Shown here: piece after piece, positions 13,334-24,154 of the stretch
Layout: every line of letters starts with the position of its first letter
Numbering within the stretch: position 1 is the first letter of the stretch
Notes under the pieces: model-generated
The model's input: only the letters and a program-made list of their open reading frames with translations
What the model was told of the DNA's origin: nothing
Database searches by the model: none
Source of the DNA: Isoetes taiwanensis
Lineage: Eukaryota; Streptophyta; Lycopodiopsida; Isoetales; Isoetaceae
Length of the DNA: 64,000 bases
Direction: 5' to 3'
Assembly (NCBI GenBank): GCA_021234155.1
Contig: JAJEKV010000017.1
Span: forward strand, 8,189,525-8,253,524
Made by a program: the position numbers and the translations under genes

Positions 13334-13690
13334 TTGATGCCTTTCGACTCTTAGGTCGAAGGCATCTTATCTGATGATGAAACCATTTGTATGTGTTTGA
13401 TTGTGGCCCGGATCATTACAATCTATTATGATATCTTGTACATTCGTTCCTGGGCCTTTCTAGGCCGAGAAGGCGTATGAGGATGTCTCGTTGATGAAAG
13501 CATTTGTATGCTTCCGTGTGTGATTGGATGCAACCATATTCTAGTAGGAATGGTTATACTTTGACTTTTTATGGGCCTTTCATTTCGTGGGTAAAGAGAA
13601 GAACTACTACTCCGTCGTATTGGATGCAGTTGTATGGAATGAATGTTCTCCATTTGTAATTTGATTTCCAACTTATTCTTTTCTTAGATT
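13334..13690 (+). repeat. 115-121-bp tandem repeat, each unit beginning with a GCCTTTC hairpin
   Basis: GCCTTTC starts at 13339, 13454 and 13575. In the first unit it forms a hairpin in which GATGCCTTTCGAC pairs, with one bulge, with GTCGAAGGCATC. In the second, GCCTTTCT pairs with GAGAAGGC. The third is weaker. GATGAAA-CATTTGTATG follows in units one and two. Confidence 0.5.
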
Positions 13691-13694
13691 TTTT

Positions 13695-14685
13695 GGTACA
13701 ATAGCGCAGTAATTGTTAATCGCTCTCCTTGCTCGGTGGATTCCGGGCAGATGAACACAGCCTGAGATCAGCTCAGAGCATCGAGGGCCAGCTCAGGCGG
13801 CTGCAGATCCGCTCAAAGGCGGAAGAAATACCGATACGGCACGGATCCGGTCACGCTACACTCTTGCCGGCCTTTGGGACAAGGTTGCTCGCGAATTCAA
13901 GGTTGCTCGCTACACCACGGGGATAAAACGAGGCGAAGAACAAAGAAAGTCCGGGAAGCTCAAAGCATCTTGCAAGCATTGCATAACATCCGCGGAGGGT
14001 TGGGGAAGGAGCATATTCGATGAAAGGCTGCGGGGGGGCGAGTGGAGAGTCGGGTGGAGCCGAGGTTGGCGGTAGCTCGAGGCACCGGTCCACGTGAGGC
14101 ATTCCACACTCTTGAGGTTGCCCCATTGCTACGATCGGCATGAAGAAGCGCGCTAGTTAATCCCCTAAGGTGGACCACCTACCAAGATGATGTAAGCTGT
14201 AGTGACGACCAAGACCACCATGGTCTCTGCGTCCAGATGTAAAATACATTGTATACATTCAATTTATTAATAAAATTCTTTTTCAACTAGATCTTTGGTT
14301 TCAAACTTTAATGAATTTCCTTTGTTTTGATTTGCATTGTTTTGTTCTCGACTTCGCGAACGGGGAAAAGCTGCGGCAAAGCTTCGGATTGAGTTTTATT
14401 CAAAAATTGAATTAAGGATAGTTTTGAATTCGGGGTGCTACTTTTTATGTAAATTAACCGGGTTAGAAAAAATGGGAATGGAATGAGTCCCACTTTAATT
14501 AAATACAACTTCATAACAATTTCATCCTGTGTCTACTAAAGAAGAAGCTCATCTCTAGTGTTCAGATGACCATAAAAGCTAATAGATTGCAAGATGAAAA
14601 GCTTGTTTTCGTAGTTTGGGCCATGCATCGGGGTAAATAGCGAACAAAATCTCTTGGCTAGATAGAGAAATCTTTGAAAAGGGTA
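13695..14685. other. No recognisable gene
   Basis: The plus frame 13729-13926 and the overlapping minus frames 13851-14178 show no motif I recognise. The stretch 14240-14520 is AT-rich and non-coding. Confidence 0.35.
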
Positions 14686-14689
14686 AACA

Positions 14690-15240
14690 ACCATGAGCAT
14701 GTCAGTCGAAGCTACTCACACAAAAAGAAGCAATGCTCAATACTCTCAACCCTTTGCTTACATAAAGGACAAGCCTCTAAAATTCGAAGATAAATTTTAA
14801 GGACTCTTGAGTTGACTACGAAACATCTACGAATTACTTGCCACTACAAAACTGCCACCTTGGGATGACGCAATTTATCCCACACCCATGTCTGAACATT
14901 TTTCCATTGTGGTTGGTTGAGGGACCTGAAGATGCCATCTATTCGGATGGAGGCAAGGTTTTCTAATGCAAAAGCAATTTATAAAAACAAAAGACAAAGT
15001 CCCTTGGCTTGATACCCAGATGGCATTCCAATACAACCACTTCAATTTGCGAATCGGAATCCTGTGGCAATAACTGACCAATATAGATGCTTGTGTTCTA
15101 GCATGTAGATGCAATAACTTTTAAGTAAATGTAGCTTTTGAAGCATTTCACCCACTACCAAGGTCCACATCAATGCTTTTAAATACAGAATTTTTGTAAT
15201 GAAATTTGAAAACAAGCGAGCCATCATAGCTGGCGACAAA
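14690..15240 (-). pseudogene. L1-type LINE reverse transcriptase, C-terminal zf-RVT fragment
   Basis: Read on the minus strand, 14721-14780 encodes EACPLCKQRVESIEHCFFLC. This is a CxxC...H...C zinc-binding motif typical of the zf-RVT domain at the end of plant L1 reverse transcriptases and related domesticated proteins. Just upstream (14785-14900) is a KLRHPKV...F/W-type stretch that normally precedes it. Open minus frames at 14875-15114 and 15042-15239 continue the same region, with stops and frameshifts. The polymerase core is absent, so this is a 3' remnant of an old insertion. Confidence is good for the zinc motif and moderate for the extent. Confidence 0.6.
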
Positions 15241-16460
15241 TAATGTCACATTACTCATAAACTCATTTAAGATTACTCCTAGGTAAACATGACTTAAGGA
15301 GTCTACAATATGTTTTGATGTAGATTACGTTGAATACATATTCATGTGATCGATCCTATTATGTGTATTAGAATTTTAGTCAGATAGTGTACAACCTTAT
15401 TTCTACGAGTATACATGCTTGCCAATCCTACAGATAGATATCTCTGTTTTAGGCATGGAGAAATATGGAGCTATAAGAAATTGTCACATCATGCGGTGTA
15501 AAATGATCTACATAGGTCATCATTTAGAGAATCAATCTGTCTAATTTGCATCTAGCGCCTATGAAATAATAAAATGATTACCTCTAAATGATGAGAAATT
15601 ATGTTGTTTCACATCGAATCAAAGAACAAAATAAATGCATGCTCCATTTCAATTTTAAGCAATGGATATTATTCTTGATACAAGTGAGCTCTTCATTTGC
15701 AAAACAAACAAGGAAAAAAAAAAATACAACACAAGCACTATCTTACAACCAACTCTTGGCTTAGATTCAAGCTCTTAGCAAAACTTCACCATCCAAGCAT
15801 GTTTTAGGCTTGAGAACTTTTGCAAGCATACATCTTTGACCGAACTCAATCTTGGGAATTGATTACACTCAACAGCTATATTCTCAATTTTTAACAGGGG
15901 TAAGTCTTTGAAAGAGCTGAGAGAGGATCACATGTAGAACTACATAAGATCTAAATGTAGATAGGCCTTAAATCGCTCACTAAGCAAGATGTTCTCCTCC
16001 CTATGCATAAACCCTCCTCTAATTGATTCTCGGACAACCTTTTCGTCCAAAAGTTCCTTATCCATTTTTGGTCTAAACCCGGATGTATATCCACTTAGTT
16101 ACTCAATGTTCTAATGTTCATTGGTTTAGTGGTTTATAATTCAATGGTCCCTTTTTTTTTTGAAGGATAACTCAATGGTTAAAAAAACTATTTTATTCTA
16201 TTCTATTCTCTTGCCATGCTATGCCCATGTGTTCATACATCAAGTCTCCTGGATACTCCCCCAAGCTCTCAGTGCCTGCCGGGTTAACCCTCCAGGTAAC
16301 CCAAAATTCCATCTAACCTTATGACAAATTGGTATGCATGAGTTGAATAATGCAATGCTACTAAAGAAATTTTCGTAAAGAATTGAACCTTCGTCTTCAA
16401 ATCTAGAATTTGAAGTATATAAATATTTGAAACATAATTGTATAGCACTCTTGTGGCAAA
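15241..16460. other. No recognisable gene; AT-rich
   Basis: AT-rich sequence without coding signal. A short ATTCT-type pentanucleotide run at about 16192-16213 resembles the tail of a retroposon insertion (compare 18486 and 23342). Confidence 0.4.
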
Positions 16461-16468
16461 TATATGAT

Positions 16469-17040
16469 AATGATGTCGTCGATTCGCGTAGCGAATCGGC
16501 ATTCTTGCTCAAGACGAGCATGCATGCATTGCATGCGTCGCATGCATGCATCGCATGCGTTTTGGGCCGTTCATCAGGTTGGGCGTTTGCTACTTATTGC
16601 AGAGTTCTTCATCGACGTTTCATCGGGGCTTCCTCTTCTCTCGTGGTACCTTATTCTCTTTGATTTGTTTCGGTGGGGAGGGGCTTCTTCACACTGGTTT
16701 TGGCCAATGTGGCGTTGCTTTCTGCTGTCCTTTCCGGCCTTTAGCCTTCATCCTGTGACCGCCGTCCTCGATCCTAGTTTGTTAAGGAAGTCCTTTGGTA
16801 TTGACCGGCGCTTTGTTGGTTTCATGCGGTCGCGCGGTGCAAGAATGTCGTCGATTCGGCGTGGCGAATCGGCATTCTTACTCAAAGGCAACATGCATGC
16901 TCGATACATCGTCGCATGCATGCATCGCGCATCGTTTTGGGCGTTCATCGGGTTGGCGTTTGCTACTTATTGCGAGTTCTTCATCGGCGTTTCGCCGGCG
17001 CTTCCTCTTCTCTCGGCGGTACCTTATTCTCTTTGAACCC
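16469..17040 (+). repeat. ~195-bp direct repeat, two copies, with GCATGC cluster
   Basis: Copy one is 16469-16661 and copy two 16843-17037. Both run from a TGTCGTCGATTCG word through GGCATTCTT, a GCATGCATGCATCGCATG-like cluster, TTTGGGC-GTTCATC, TTTGCTACTTATTGC, CTTCCTCTTCTCTC and TACCTTATTCTCTTTGA. The sequence just before copy two (about 16808-16845, GCGCTTTGTTGGTTTCATGC) recurs at about 17508-17545, so at least three partial units exist. Overlapping open frames here are frame shadows of this repeat. Confidence 0.7.
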
Positions 17041-17044
17041 ACCC

Positions 17045-18275
17045 TTCCCCCCTTCTTTGTTTATTATATTTTGTACAAGTTATTTTATCATGTTTTCCAC
17101 CGGTGGGTGATGCTTTTTCCACCCTTTGGGTGATGCTATTCTTTGGTATGTTTCTCGTTTGTTGTTGGTGATGTGCGGGTGCGGGTTGGCGGCGCCATTC
17201 CTTTTGACTTCTCCATGCGTGGGTTTTGGGGCGATTCTATGCCTTCACGTTTGTCTAAGCCCCTTGCCGAAGGCTTATCACTAGGGGTTTTCCTCGAAAA
17301 CCGAAAGGCGAGGGTTTTTAATCCAGATGATAAGTTTTCGGCGGTACATCAACCACTCATCTATTAGCATTGTATTTGTTTTGGGGTCCAAATGATATAA
17401 TTGGATTTTCCCTTTATTTTTTAGGTGGGTAGTTAAGCATGTAATGCGGCTATCCACTTATCCTCATTGTAGAAAAAATCTTTGAGATGAATGAGAAGCC
17501 TATCTGGCGCTTTGTTGGTTTCATGCGAGTCGCAGTGCAAGAATATGCAATTTAATATCCATAAGCTCCAGGAATGACAAGGCCTTTCTAAAGACATATA
17601 GATTCCCCATAAGTTAAAACTACACTCAGTTGTGCCCTTCAATTTCCTGCTACATTCTGGTACTTCTAAAACTATTTACACTATGAACAGGTGGAGTTAG
17701 TCTTAAAGACTAAGTGGGGTTTTGAGGCATTTAGAAAATGCTGGCATAATCAACAAGAAACATGTATGATGTACCAATTGCAAGAATAATTCTTAGACTT
17801 AGACGCCTCACCTAAGAATCCATCTATACTAGAAACCAGCAATGCAGTATTAGCACATAACATGAAATGATAATAAGAAGTAGAACATCATCAAGCCATC
17901 CAAATAAGTTGTAAATGCACATGTCATAACCTTACAATAACCGAGACATAACCACGAGACCATGAGAAACCATGAAATAACCACGAGATACCATAAGCAT
18001 GCAGTGCTTACTCCGGTCCAACGACAGGGGACCACTTCCAAGCCATGTAGCGCGACGAAGCACCCTCACTGGGGTGACGAAGCCCAATGTCAAGAACAAG
18101 AAACAACGACAAGTTTATGCCACCGCAAATGAACTCCGGCGCCGAAGAATATGCACTCAATGTATCAGCCAAGAACTTAATAAATGCCCCATATGTCAGA
18201 GTTTAGACCATATTTATCATCGTACAAGAGTCATAATTCACATGCATTTACTAGGAACAATGCTAACACTTGCAA
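17045..18275. other. No recognisable gene
   Basis: Open frames at 17143-17367 and 17999-18286 show nothing I recognise. The second has a few cysteines but no regular zinc-finger spacing. At about 17940-17995 the word ATAACCACGAGA recurs three times. Confidence 0.35.
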
Positions 18276-18282
18276 TGATATC

Positions 18283-18360
18283 ATAGAAGGAAGGAAGGAA
18301 GGAAGTATATTTTAACGTCTATGGAGGCCAACTGGCCTATGAGGCGGTGATCTGAAGAAC
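18283..18360 (-). mobile_element. Retroposon 3' end with (TTCC)n tail
   Basis: On the minus strand the sequence ends GGCCAGTTGGCCTCC, AGACGTTAAAATA, then a (TTCC)n tail (plus-strand GAAGG repeats 18285-18305). The GACGTTAAAATA plus short tandem tail also ends the element at 50690-50950. Only the 3' end is recognised; the upstream body is not delimited. Confidence 0.45.
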
Positions 18361-18485
18361 ATATCACATTCATATTGATCACATTATGATGTCAAATATT
18401 CAACAAGTACATGCTAATATAATGCAACCTTAACACATAACCATGGTATCCAAGCATTTAGCATGTCTAGATACATAAAAACCCT

Positions 18486-18540
18486 ATTCTATTCTATTCT
18501 ATTCTATTCTATTCTATCCTATTCCATTCTATTCTATTAT
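18486..18540. repeat. (TATTC)n pentanucleotide microsatellite
   Basis: About ten TATTC units with two variant units (tatcc, ttcca). The same pentamer forms the 3' tail of the LINE at 21.6-23.37 kb, so this may mark another retroposon end. Confidence 0.8.
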
Positions 18541-18544
18541 ATTA

Positions 18545-19050
18545 GACAAGAATACATAGAAGTTCTAGCATTTTCCTCCCCATAGGAAAAGCTTATTTTA
18601 GGATGGCAGAATATCCTATTCCCAATCAATCATGATATCCCTACAATTTACATCAATATAAGGTACAAGGATCACCTAGCAACTACACATTCTTCCACCA
18701 GCATGCTTCTCCAGAGTGACTCCCTCCAGAAGGAGTGAACATTTTACAGAATACTCATATGCAAATCAGTATGTTAGCTTGTTTTTCTTACTAATAAATT
18801 AATTATGTAGCTTAGGACCTTATTTTGCCAACAACTACTCCTTGCCATTGCCATACTCCAGAAGCCCCCATAAGCTTCCCTAGGCTGCCTTGGCATACAT
18901 CCTTTTACTATCCAACTGCAAGATTAATGTGTCTCACATTAACTTCATCGCATATTATAGTTTATTTTAGCATCTTAACTTCAATATAATCACAATAGGT
19001 ACATATACATCTTTGTCTATCTTCCGAATTAGCTTCTTGTCTCATGGAGC
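18545..19050. other. No recognisable gene
   Basis: AT-rich sequence with no coding signal or structure noted. Confidence 0.4.
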
Positions 19051-19056
19051 CGGTGG

Positions 19057-19150
19057 TGTGACGACTATACGTATATTCGTATCATACGAACATTATACTC
19101 ATATATAAAAACTAGAAAAAGTACCCAGCGTTGCTGGGCTTTTGTGGGGC
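19057..19150 (+). mobile_element. LTR-like terminus with hairpins
   Basis: TGTGACG at 19057 is followed within 25 bp by TTCGTATCATACGAA, a near-perfect hairpin. The LTR at 26697 also opens with TGTGACG and a hairpin built on a TATACG word. A second hairpin, CCCAGC-GTT-GCTGGG, lies at 19134-19148. The rest of the LTR is not recognisable, so this is either a truncated LTR of a related family or chance similarity. Confidence 0.35.
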
Positions 19151-19154
19151 ATAA

Positions 19155-20555
19155 ATTTAAAAGCTATAAAGATAATGGATTCAAGTTGATAGCATGTATA
19201 TTTATTATTTCAAACATTAAAATGCATCAATGTGATGCATCGATAAAAGGAACAAGATACAACAACTAAATTTGCACAACAAAAAGGAAAACGACTCTCA
19301 ACAAAATAAACCTAAATCAACGTGTGTGATTGTAATAAATTTTATGTCCATGTATTAGCATGTCCATACATTGTTTCCAATGATGGTTAGCATCTCTTTT
19401 TTTTTTCATGTTATCTTTTAGCTAGCCATTGTATGATTTGTTCATAATGAGTTTCAGATCGACGTATTTCATAAAGTACTTTTGTGTGCATACATTGTTC
19501 CTGATGATGGTTATCATTATGTTCCTTTTTAGTTAACCATTAAACTACCTTATAACTCAAGTGCATACATGGCGTTGAAAAATATGAAAAGCATAATTGC
19601 CATGTTATCTACTTCAACATCCATTCAATTTGATTGTATCACATCACATCTAATATGGCAAAAAATAAACCAAATGAGTTGCTATTTTTCTTTCTCGTCT
19701 CCAGCCTTTGAGACACACAAAAACCATTAAAATAACTTATTGCATTTGTTGATGATGAGCACCTAGTAGAAGCATCTCGGTCTGTTCAAACATGGGTTAT
19801 TACTCCATGTTGTTCATGACCAAAAGCTTTGTGATTAAAAAGATGCACCCATCACTTTCTGGCTCTGTAACAGCAGTGTAGAAAAAATACTTTTATCTTG
19901 TGAAGTCTTTGCATGAGAGGCTATTGTTATTAACGATTTATGGGCATTCAAATAACTATTAAGGATGCAGAACAATGACTGTTAAGGATGTACCTTGTTC
20001 TTTATGTCATCATGACTTCATGCACGTGCATTGCATCGTTGCTTCAGAAGAATAGCCTTATGACATACTTTCACACGACCATGTATTGCATAACTTCTAT
20101 GAGAAACTCTATTAAAAGCGCTTGAAAATTCCCCGAAATTCTCTCAATCCCAAAGCGCCGGAATCACAAATATTAGCCATTGAAGATCGTTATTGAAGGT
20201 GAGCTCCATGAAAAGCTGCTTCCTCTTTCAAACTGAATGAATACATCCTGCTGACCTCTTTTGCATTAAGTTATAATGGGCCCGGAGAATGATAGCATTT
20301 CTTCATAAAAACTTCTCAAATCTATAGTGGTACGTACAACAACACTAATCATTTCGAATGCCCCTATAGGTTCTCTCATAGAAGAAATGCGATTGGAAGA
20401 GTTTTATGGATGGTTATACATGGATCTTGAAGGTCATTCTAGGCCTCTTCAATTCATTTTTTGGATGAGAAATGGGATTCTAGTCTTTCAATGGATGAGA
20501 CCTTGGAGGAGGAGTGGAGAGGAAGGGAGGAAATATGGCGTAGAGATGAGAATGT
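19155..20555. other. No recognisable gene
   Basis: AT-rich sequence. A partial direct repeat is seen (CATACATTGTTTCC-ATGATGGTTA-CAT at about 19364 and a close variant at about 19490). The open frame 20327-20575 carries no motif I recognise, though it adjoins the retroelement fragment that follows. Confidence 0.35.
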
Positions 20556-20559
20556 CAAG

Positions 20560-20795
20560 CTATGATACCCTCTAGGCCAGCGGAAAGTTCTAAAACCTAC
20601 TAAAAAAGTGAAACAATTGGGATTGACTAAGGAAGGAATCGGGACTATATAAAGCATTGGAAAACCGACAGATAACACCAATCGTGCATTGATAGCTTAC
20701 TAGAACAAGGTGATTAACTTGTAGGGTAGATACATCTTGGAAGAATTGAAAGAGCGGCGTTTACCTAAAATTAGATGGAAGACCTTAGCGGTCTT
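20560..20795 (+). mobile_element. Partial second copy of the gypsy element 3' region
   Basis: This segment aligns with 37235-37480, downstream of the chromodomain of the gypsy element. Shared words include CTAAAACCTACTAAAAAAGT, GGATTGACTAAGGAAGGAAT, ACTATATAAAGCATTGGAAA and CCTAAAATTAG-TGGAAGAC. Several differences fall at CCA/CAG words (ccagg against cggg). It is a non-functional fragment. Confidence 0.75.
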
Positions 20796-20799
20796 GAGG

Positions 20800-21595
20800 G
20801 GCGTTGATGACTTGTTAATAGCATTAAGTAGCGGTATGCTCCTCCTCCTTCGACAAACACTATGTTGGTCCTAAGAACAATAGGCCAAAGTTTCTAGACA
20901 TGGAAGCTTATGAACCTTCCTTGACTTGGAGTTTCACCAATTTGTGGTAGTAAAGCCGACATATTTAGAGACCTATCTAGTGTGGTTGGGATACATCATC
21001 TCGATATTTGCAAAGAAGAGGTAATATTAATTTCAACTATATGCGTTGGAATGGTGGTGTCCGTGCATCGGTTGACCAATGTCTCGAGATAAAAAAGCTA
21101 CTTAGATTGTTGGACAAAGAAATAAAGGGAGATCCTAGTGATCGATCTTTGGCTATACTTTGAAAGTATATTGTACTCATGGACTCCAAAAGCTGTTCGG
21201 TGAAATATGAAATTACAATACCAAATGATATAAGGAAGAAGGCTATGATATCATTGGGGGTGCTTGAAGAAAAGTGAATAACTATGTAAATTTTCTTCAT
21301 CATATTTTATAATATAGTGGACAAATTATAATAAGGCGGGGAAAATTATAATAACACGGACAAATTATACAAGGCGGGGGCACCTCCGGTACCAATACCA
21401 ATCTGACATGACCGGACAAACCATGCTTCAACATGCTAGAAGTAATGCTAGCCCTAAGCAGGATGGCCAATCATAAAAGCACCGGATCTACGGCTGGCCA
21501 GGTGGAGGCTATTTGAAGTGTCTTTGAGGCAGAAAGTGGCGACGAGGTTCTGAACATTTTCAATGTCATCATACATCTGAGGGCTCAGGGACAGA
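20800..21595. other. No recognisable gene
   Basis: No confident coding. The end (21370-21600) may be the decayed upstream part of the LINE that follows, but no endonuclease motif is legible. Confidence 0.3.
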
Positions 21596-21599
21596 TGGA

Positions 21600-23341
21600 C
21601 ATACAACGAGAGTCATACCTCTACATAAAGGCGGGGAAATAGAAAAGATCCAGGGAACTATAGGGGCGATAATGGTAAGCTTCGATTTTTAGCAAAATGG
21701 TTTGGAAAGGTATTGGATAACAAACTAAAGAAATGGGCAAAAAAGGAAATATGAAGCACACAAGGGCAAGCGGGGTTGAGGCCGGAGCACTCAACCACAG
21801 ATCACCTCGTGACCCGCCGGATATTAATAAGCGAGAACACAGTGCGGGGAAGGAAAATAATCTGTTGCTTTGTAGATTTCAGAGAAAAGCGTTTGTCTGA
21901 TCCGAGAGAAAAGCTGCTAAAAAGGCCCGATGGACATACAAGCGAAAGAAATATGGTAGGATCGATCGCAAAGGCTGTACCACAAGGTGTATGCTAAGAT
22001 GGAGCAGGGAAGGACGACCGATGTCTGTGACACCGGTGTAAAAGCGGGGGGCTGCCCGTTATCCCCAACTCTGTTTGGAATATACATAGATGCTTCTGAG
22101 GGGATACATAGCGAGAACAACAAGGGGCAGTATGCCCCACACTAGGAACACGAAGATGCAGATAATGCTATATCGCGGATGATCTCGATTATGATGGCAA
22201 CAAAAACAAAGGAATACGCAGGGCGCTCAAAATTCTAGAACAATTACGTGAGGATACTGAGGCGACGGTGAATCTAGCAAAAACTAAGATAGTCATCTTT
22301 GGACATAAGAAGCGAGGCATAAACCTTTCGGATATAAAGATAAAGAGATAGAGGAAACGAATCTGGATATCTAGGGTATGATCATGGCATAGGAAATGGG
22401 CCAAAAGGAGCTAGCGCTTGATTCCAATCGGCTATAGGAAGCTACTTTAACATGAAAAACTACGTGTGAAGCGAGAATAATTGATTGGGACATCAAATGT
22501 TATCTATTCGGTCGCGATAGCCACCACTTTCGGTTATGCGGGAGGCGAAGCATGGGGCCAGGTCTATGAGAAAAGCTGGGAAGCGAGGGAAGGAATTCTT
22601 AGGCAATGGCACGAGGCGAGGAATTCAGGGTAAGGACAAACGCGGCCCGACAATCATGGTCCTCAAAGCGGGGGGCAAAACCGATGGAAGTGAGAGCATG
22701 GGGAGATAACCATAAGGTACACCTTTCGAGAGACAAGCAGCGGGAAACATACAAGGGAAAGCATGTCGGCATTGCAATCACCGAATCGGTAAAATCACAC
22801 ATCCTCGAAAGCATTGGATGGTTTAGAGAGGTGGCAACATGGACCGAGCCGGATGGGATTAAACACGGTGACCTAATAGAGAGGGAAGTGGAATGAGGGT
22901 GGGGCGGACATAGCGACAAAAGCATGGCTGCAAAAAGACATCTGAGGACCCAAAAGAGGGTGGCTCATACAAGTTTTAATCGGATCAACAAATAGGGGAT
23001 AACATATTGGGGAAAAGCGAAGGGACATCTTGGGCGATTTAGGATGGGAAGCCATGATCTAGAATCGAAAAAAGGCGGTGGAGAGGGGTAGACAAGGAGG
23101 GCGGGATATGAGAATCATGCGGGGAGAATAGAGGATGAGAACCATATGATTAATGGCTGCCCGATCTCACGGAGACATCGGGGACAAATATAGAAATATA
23201 AGGTGGGGAGAACGGTCCACGGGGCGATGAAGATAGCGAGAATCATTACGGGATTTGGCGGGCCGATCAAGAATGACGACCAGACACATATGGTCCATGC
23301 TACACAAGTCCAGGGGCCTTACGGCACAAGGGACATTAATG
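21600..23341 (+). pseudogene. Non-LTR retrotransposon (LINE) reverse transcriptase, heavily frameshifted
   Basis: Legible pieces appear in order on the plus strand. They are a finger region (KWFGKVLDNKLKKWAKKE, about 21697-21750), GLRPEHSTTDHLVT (about 21774), a CCFVDFRE block for catalytic motif A (about 21862), GCPLSPTLFGIYID (about 22050), a garbled YADD motif (about 22170), and VNLAKTKIVIFGHKKR (about 22270-22317). The order and motifs match non-LTR reverse transcriptases and resemble the LINE family at 52.8-64 kb, but the subfamily differs. Frameshifts often coincide with gcg or cgcg strings where related copies have CAG, so some breaks may be sequence error. It ends in a pentanucleotide tail. 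Confidence 0.65.
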
Positions 23342-23366
23342 TATTCTATTCTATTCTATTCTATTG
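23342..23366 (+). repeat. (ATTCT)n tail of the LINE
   Basis: Four to five ATTCT units directly follow the LINE body (GGACATTAATGT then the tail). A short tandem 3' tail in place of poly(A) is known for several LINE clades. Confidence 0.65.
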
Positions 23367-24154
23367 TGAAATATTGACTATTTTATAAATAATATGATAT
23401 CACGTTTTCATACTTTTGAGGTGAAATGTGTGAATTTAAAAGATACTCTTGAGGGATAAGGCGAGAGGAGATGGGGCGCCTAAAATCTTGGTTTTTTTTG
23501 TCTTTTTACCTCCAAAATCTGTTTGAACTACTTTTTTGGCAATTTTTGTTGAGAAATTGCTCGATCCCATTTGATTGACACTCGAATTTCTCTGGATCGT
23601 GAGCTAGCCTTGTAGGGACTAGCATTCTATTGAAATTAGAATGCAAAGATCTACTCATGGATACCAAATTTTGCAATTCTAAAGCAGGAAGATAGACTAA
23701 TTTGTGGATTTCTTGTAGGCCATCCTTCTGATCTGTGGAACTCATTGATCTCTGAGAGGGTTATTTCCACATAATTCTTTTCAATTTGAATGCTCCTTTG
23801 TCGGGTTGTGAGGATTTTGAAATCTGATTACTTGATTCTTGGTTAGAGGAGTTTCTTGGTACCAAGAATCTGAAACAACTGCTACTATAAGAGCCTACGA
23901 TTGAATAGATCGACTCTAAAATTACCATTAAATTGTATTCTGAAGTTGAATTAGGAGATTTCTCTGGAAATTGAAAGAAAAATCATGATGATCTTTTCGA
24001 TAATTCTGGCTTTGAGGAGTAATCTTGATTTTCTCTTATAGATAGGATCTTGTCTTTCTCTTATGCCCGACTCTCCTTCCTTCCTCCCATTGATTTCTTT
24101 TTGAATTGCTCTCTGTCCAATTAGCCCCTTGTTGTTTTCTCCTGCTCTTTTCTT
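23367..24154 (+). other. Probable 5' leader of the LINE ORF1 downstream
   Basis: No open frame of note. The stretch runs directly into the ORF1 start at 24155 and is pyrimidine-rich near the end. The leader role is inferred from position only. Confidence 0.3.
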
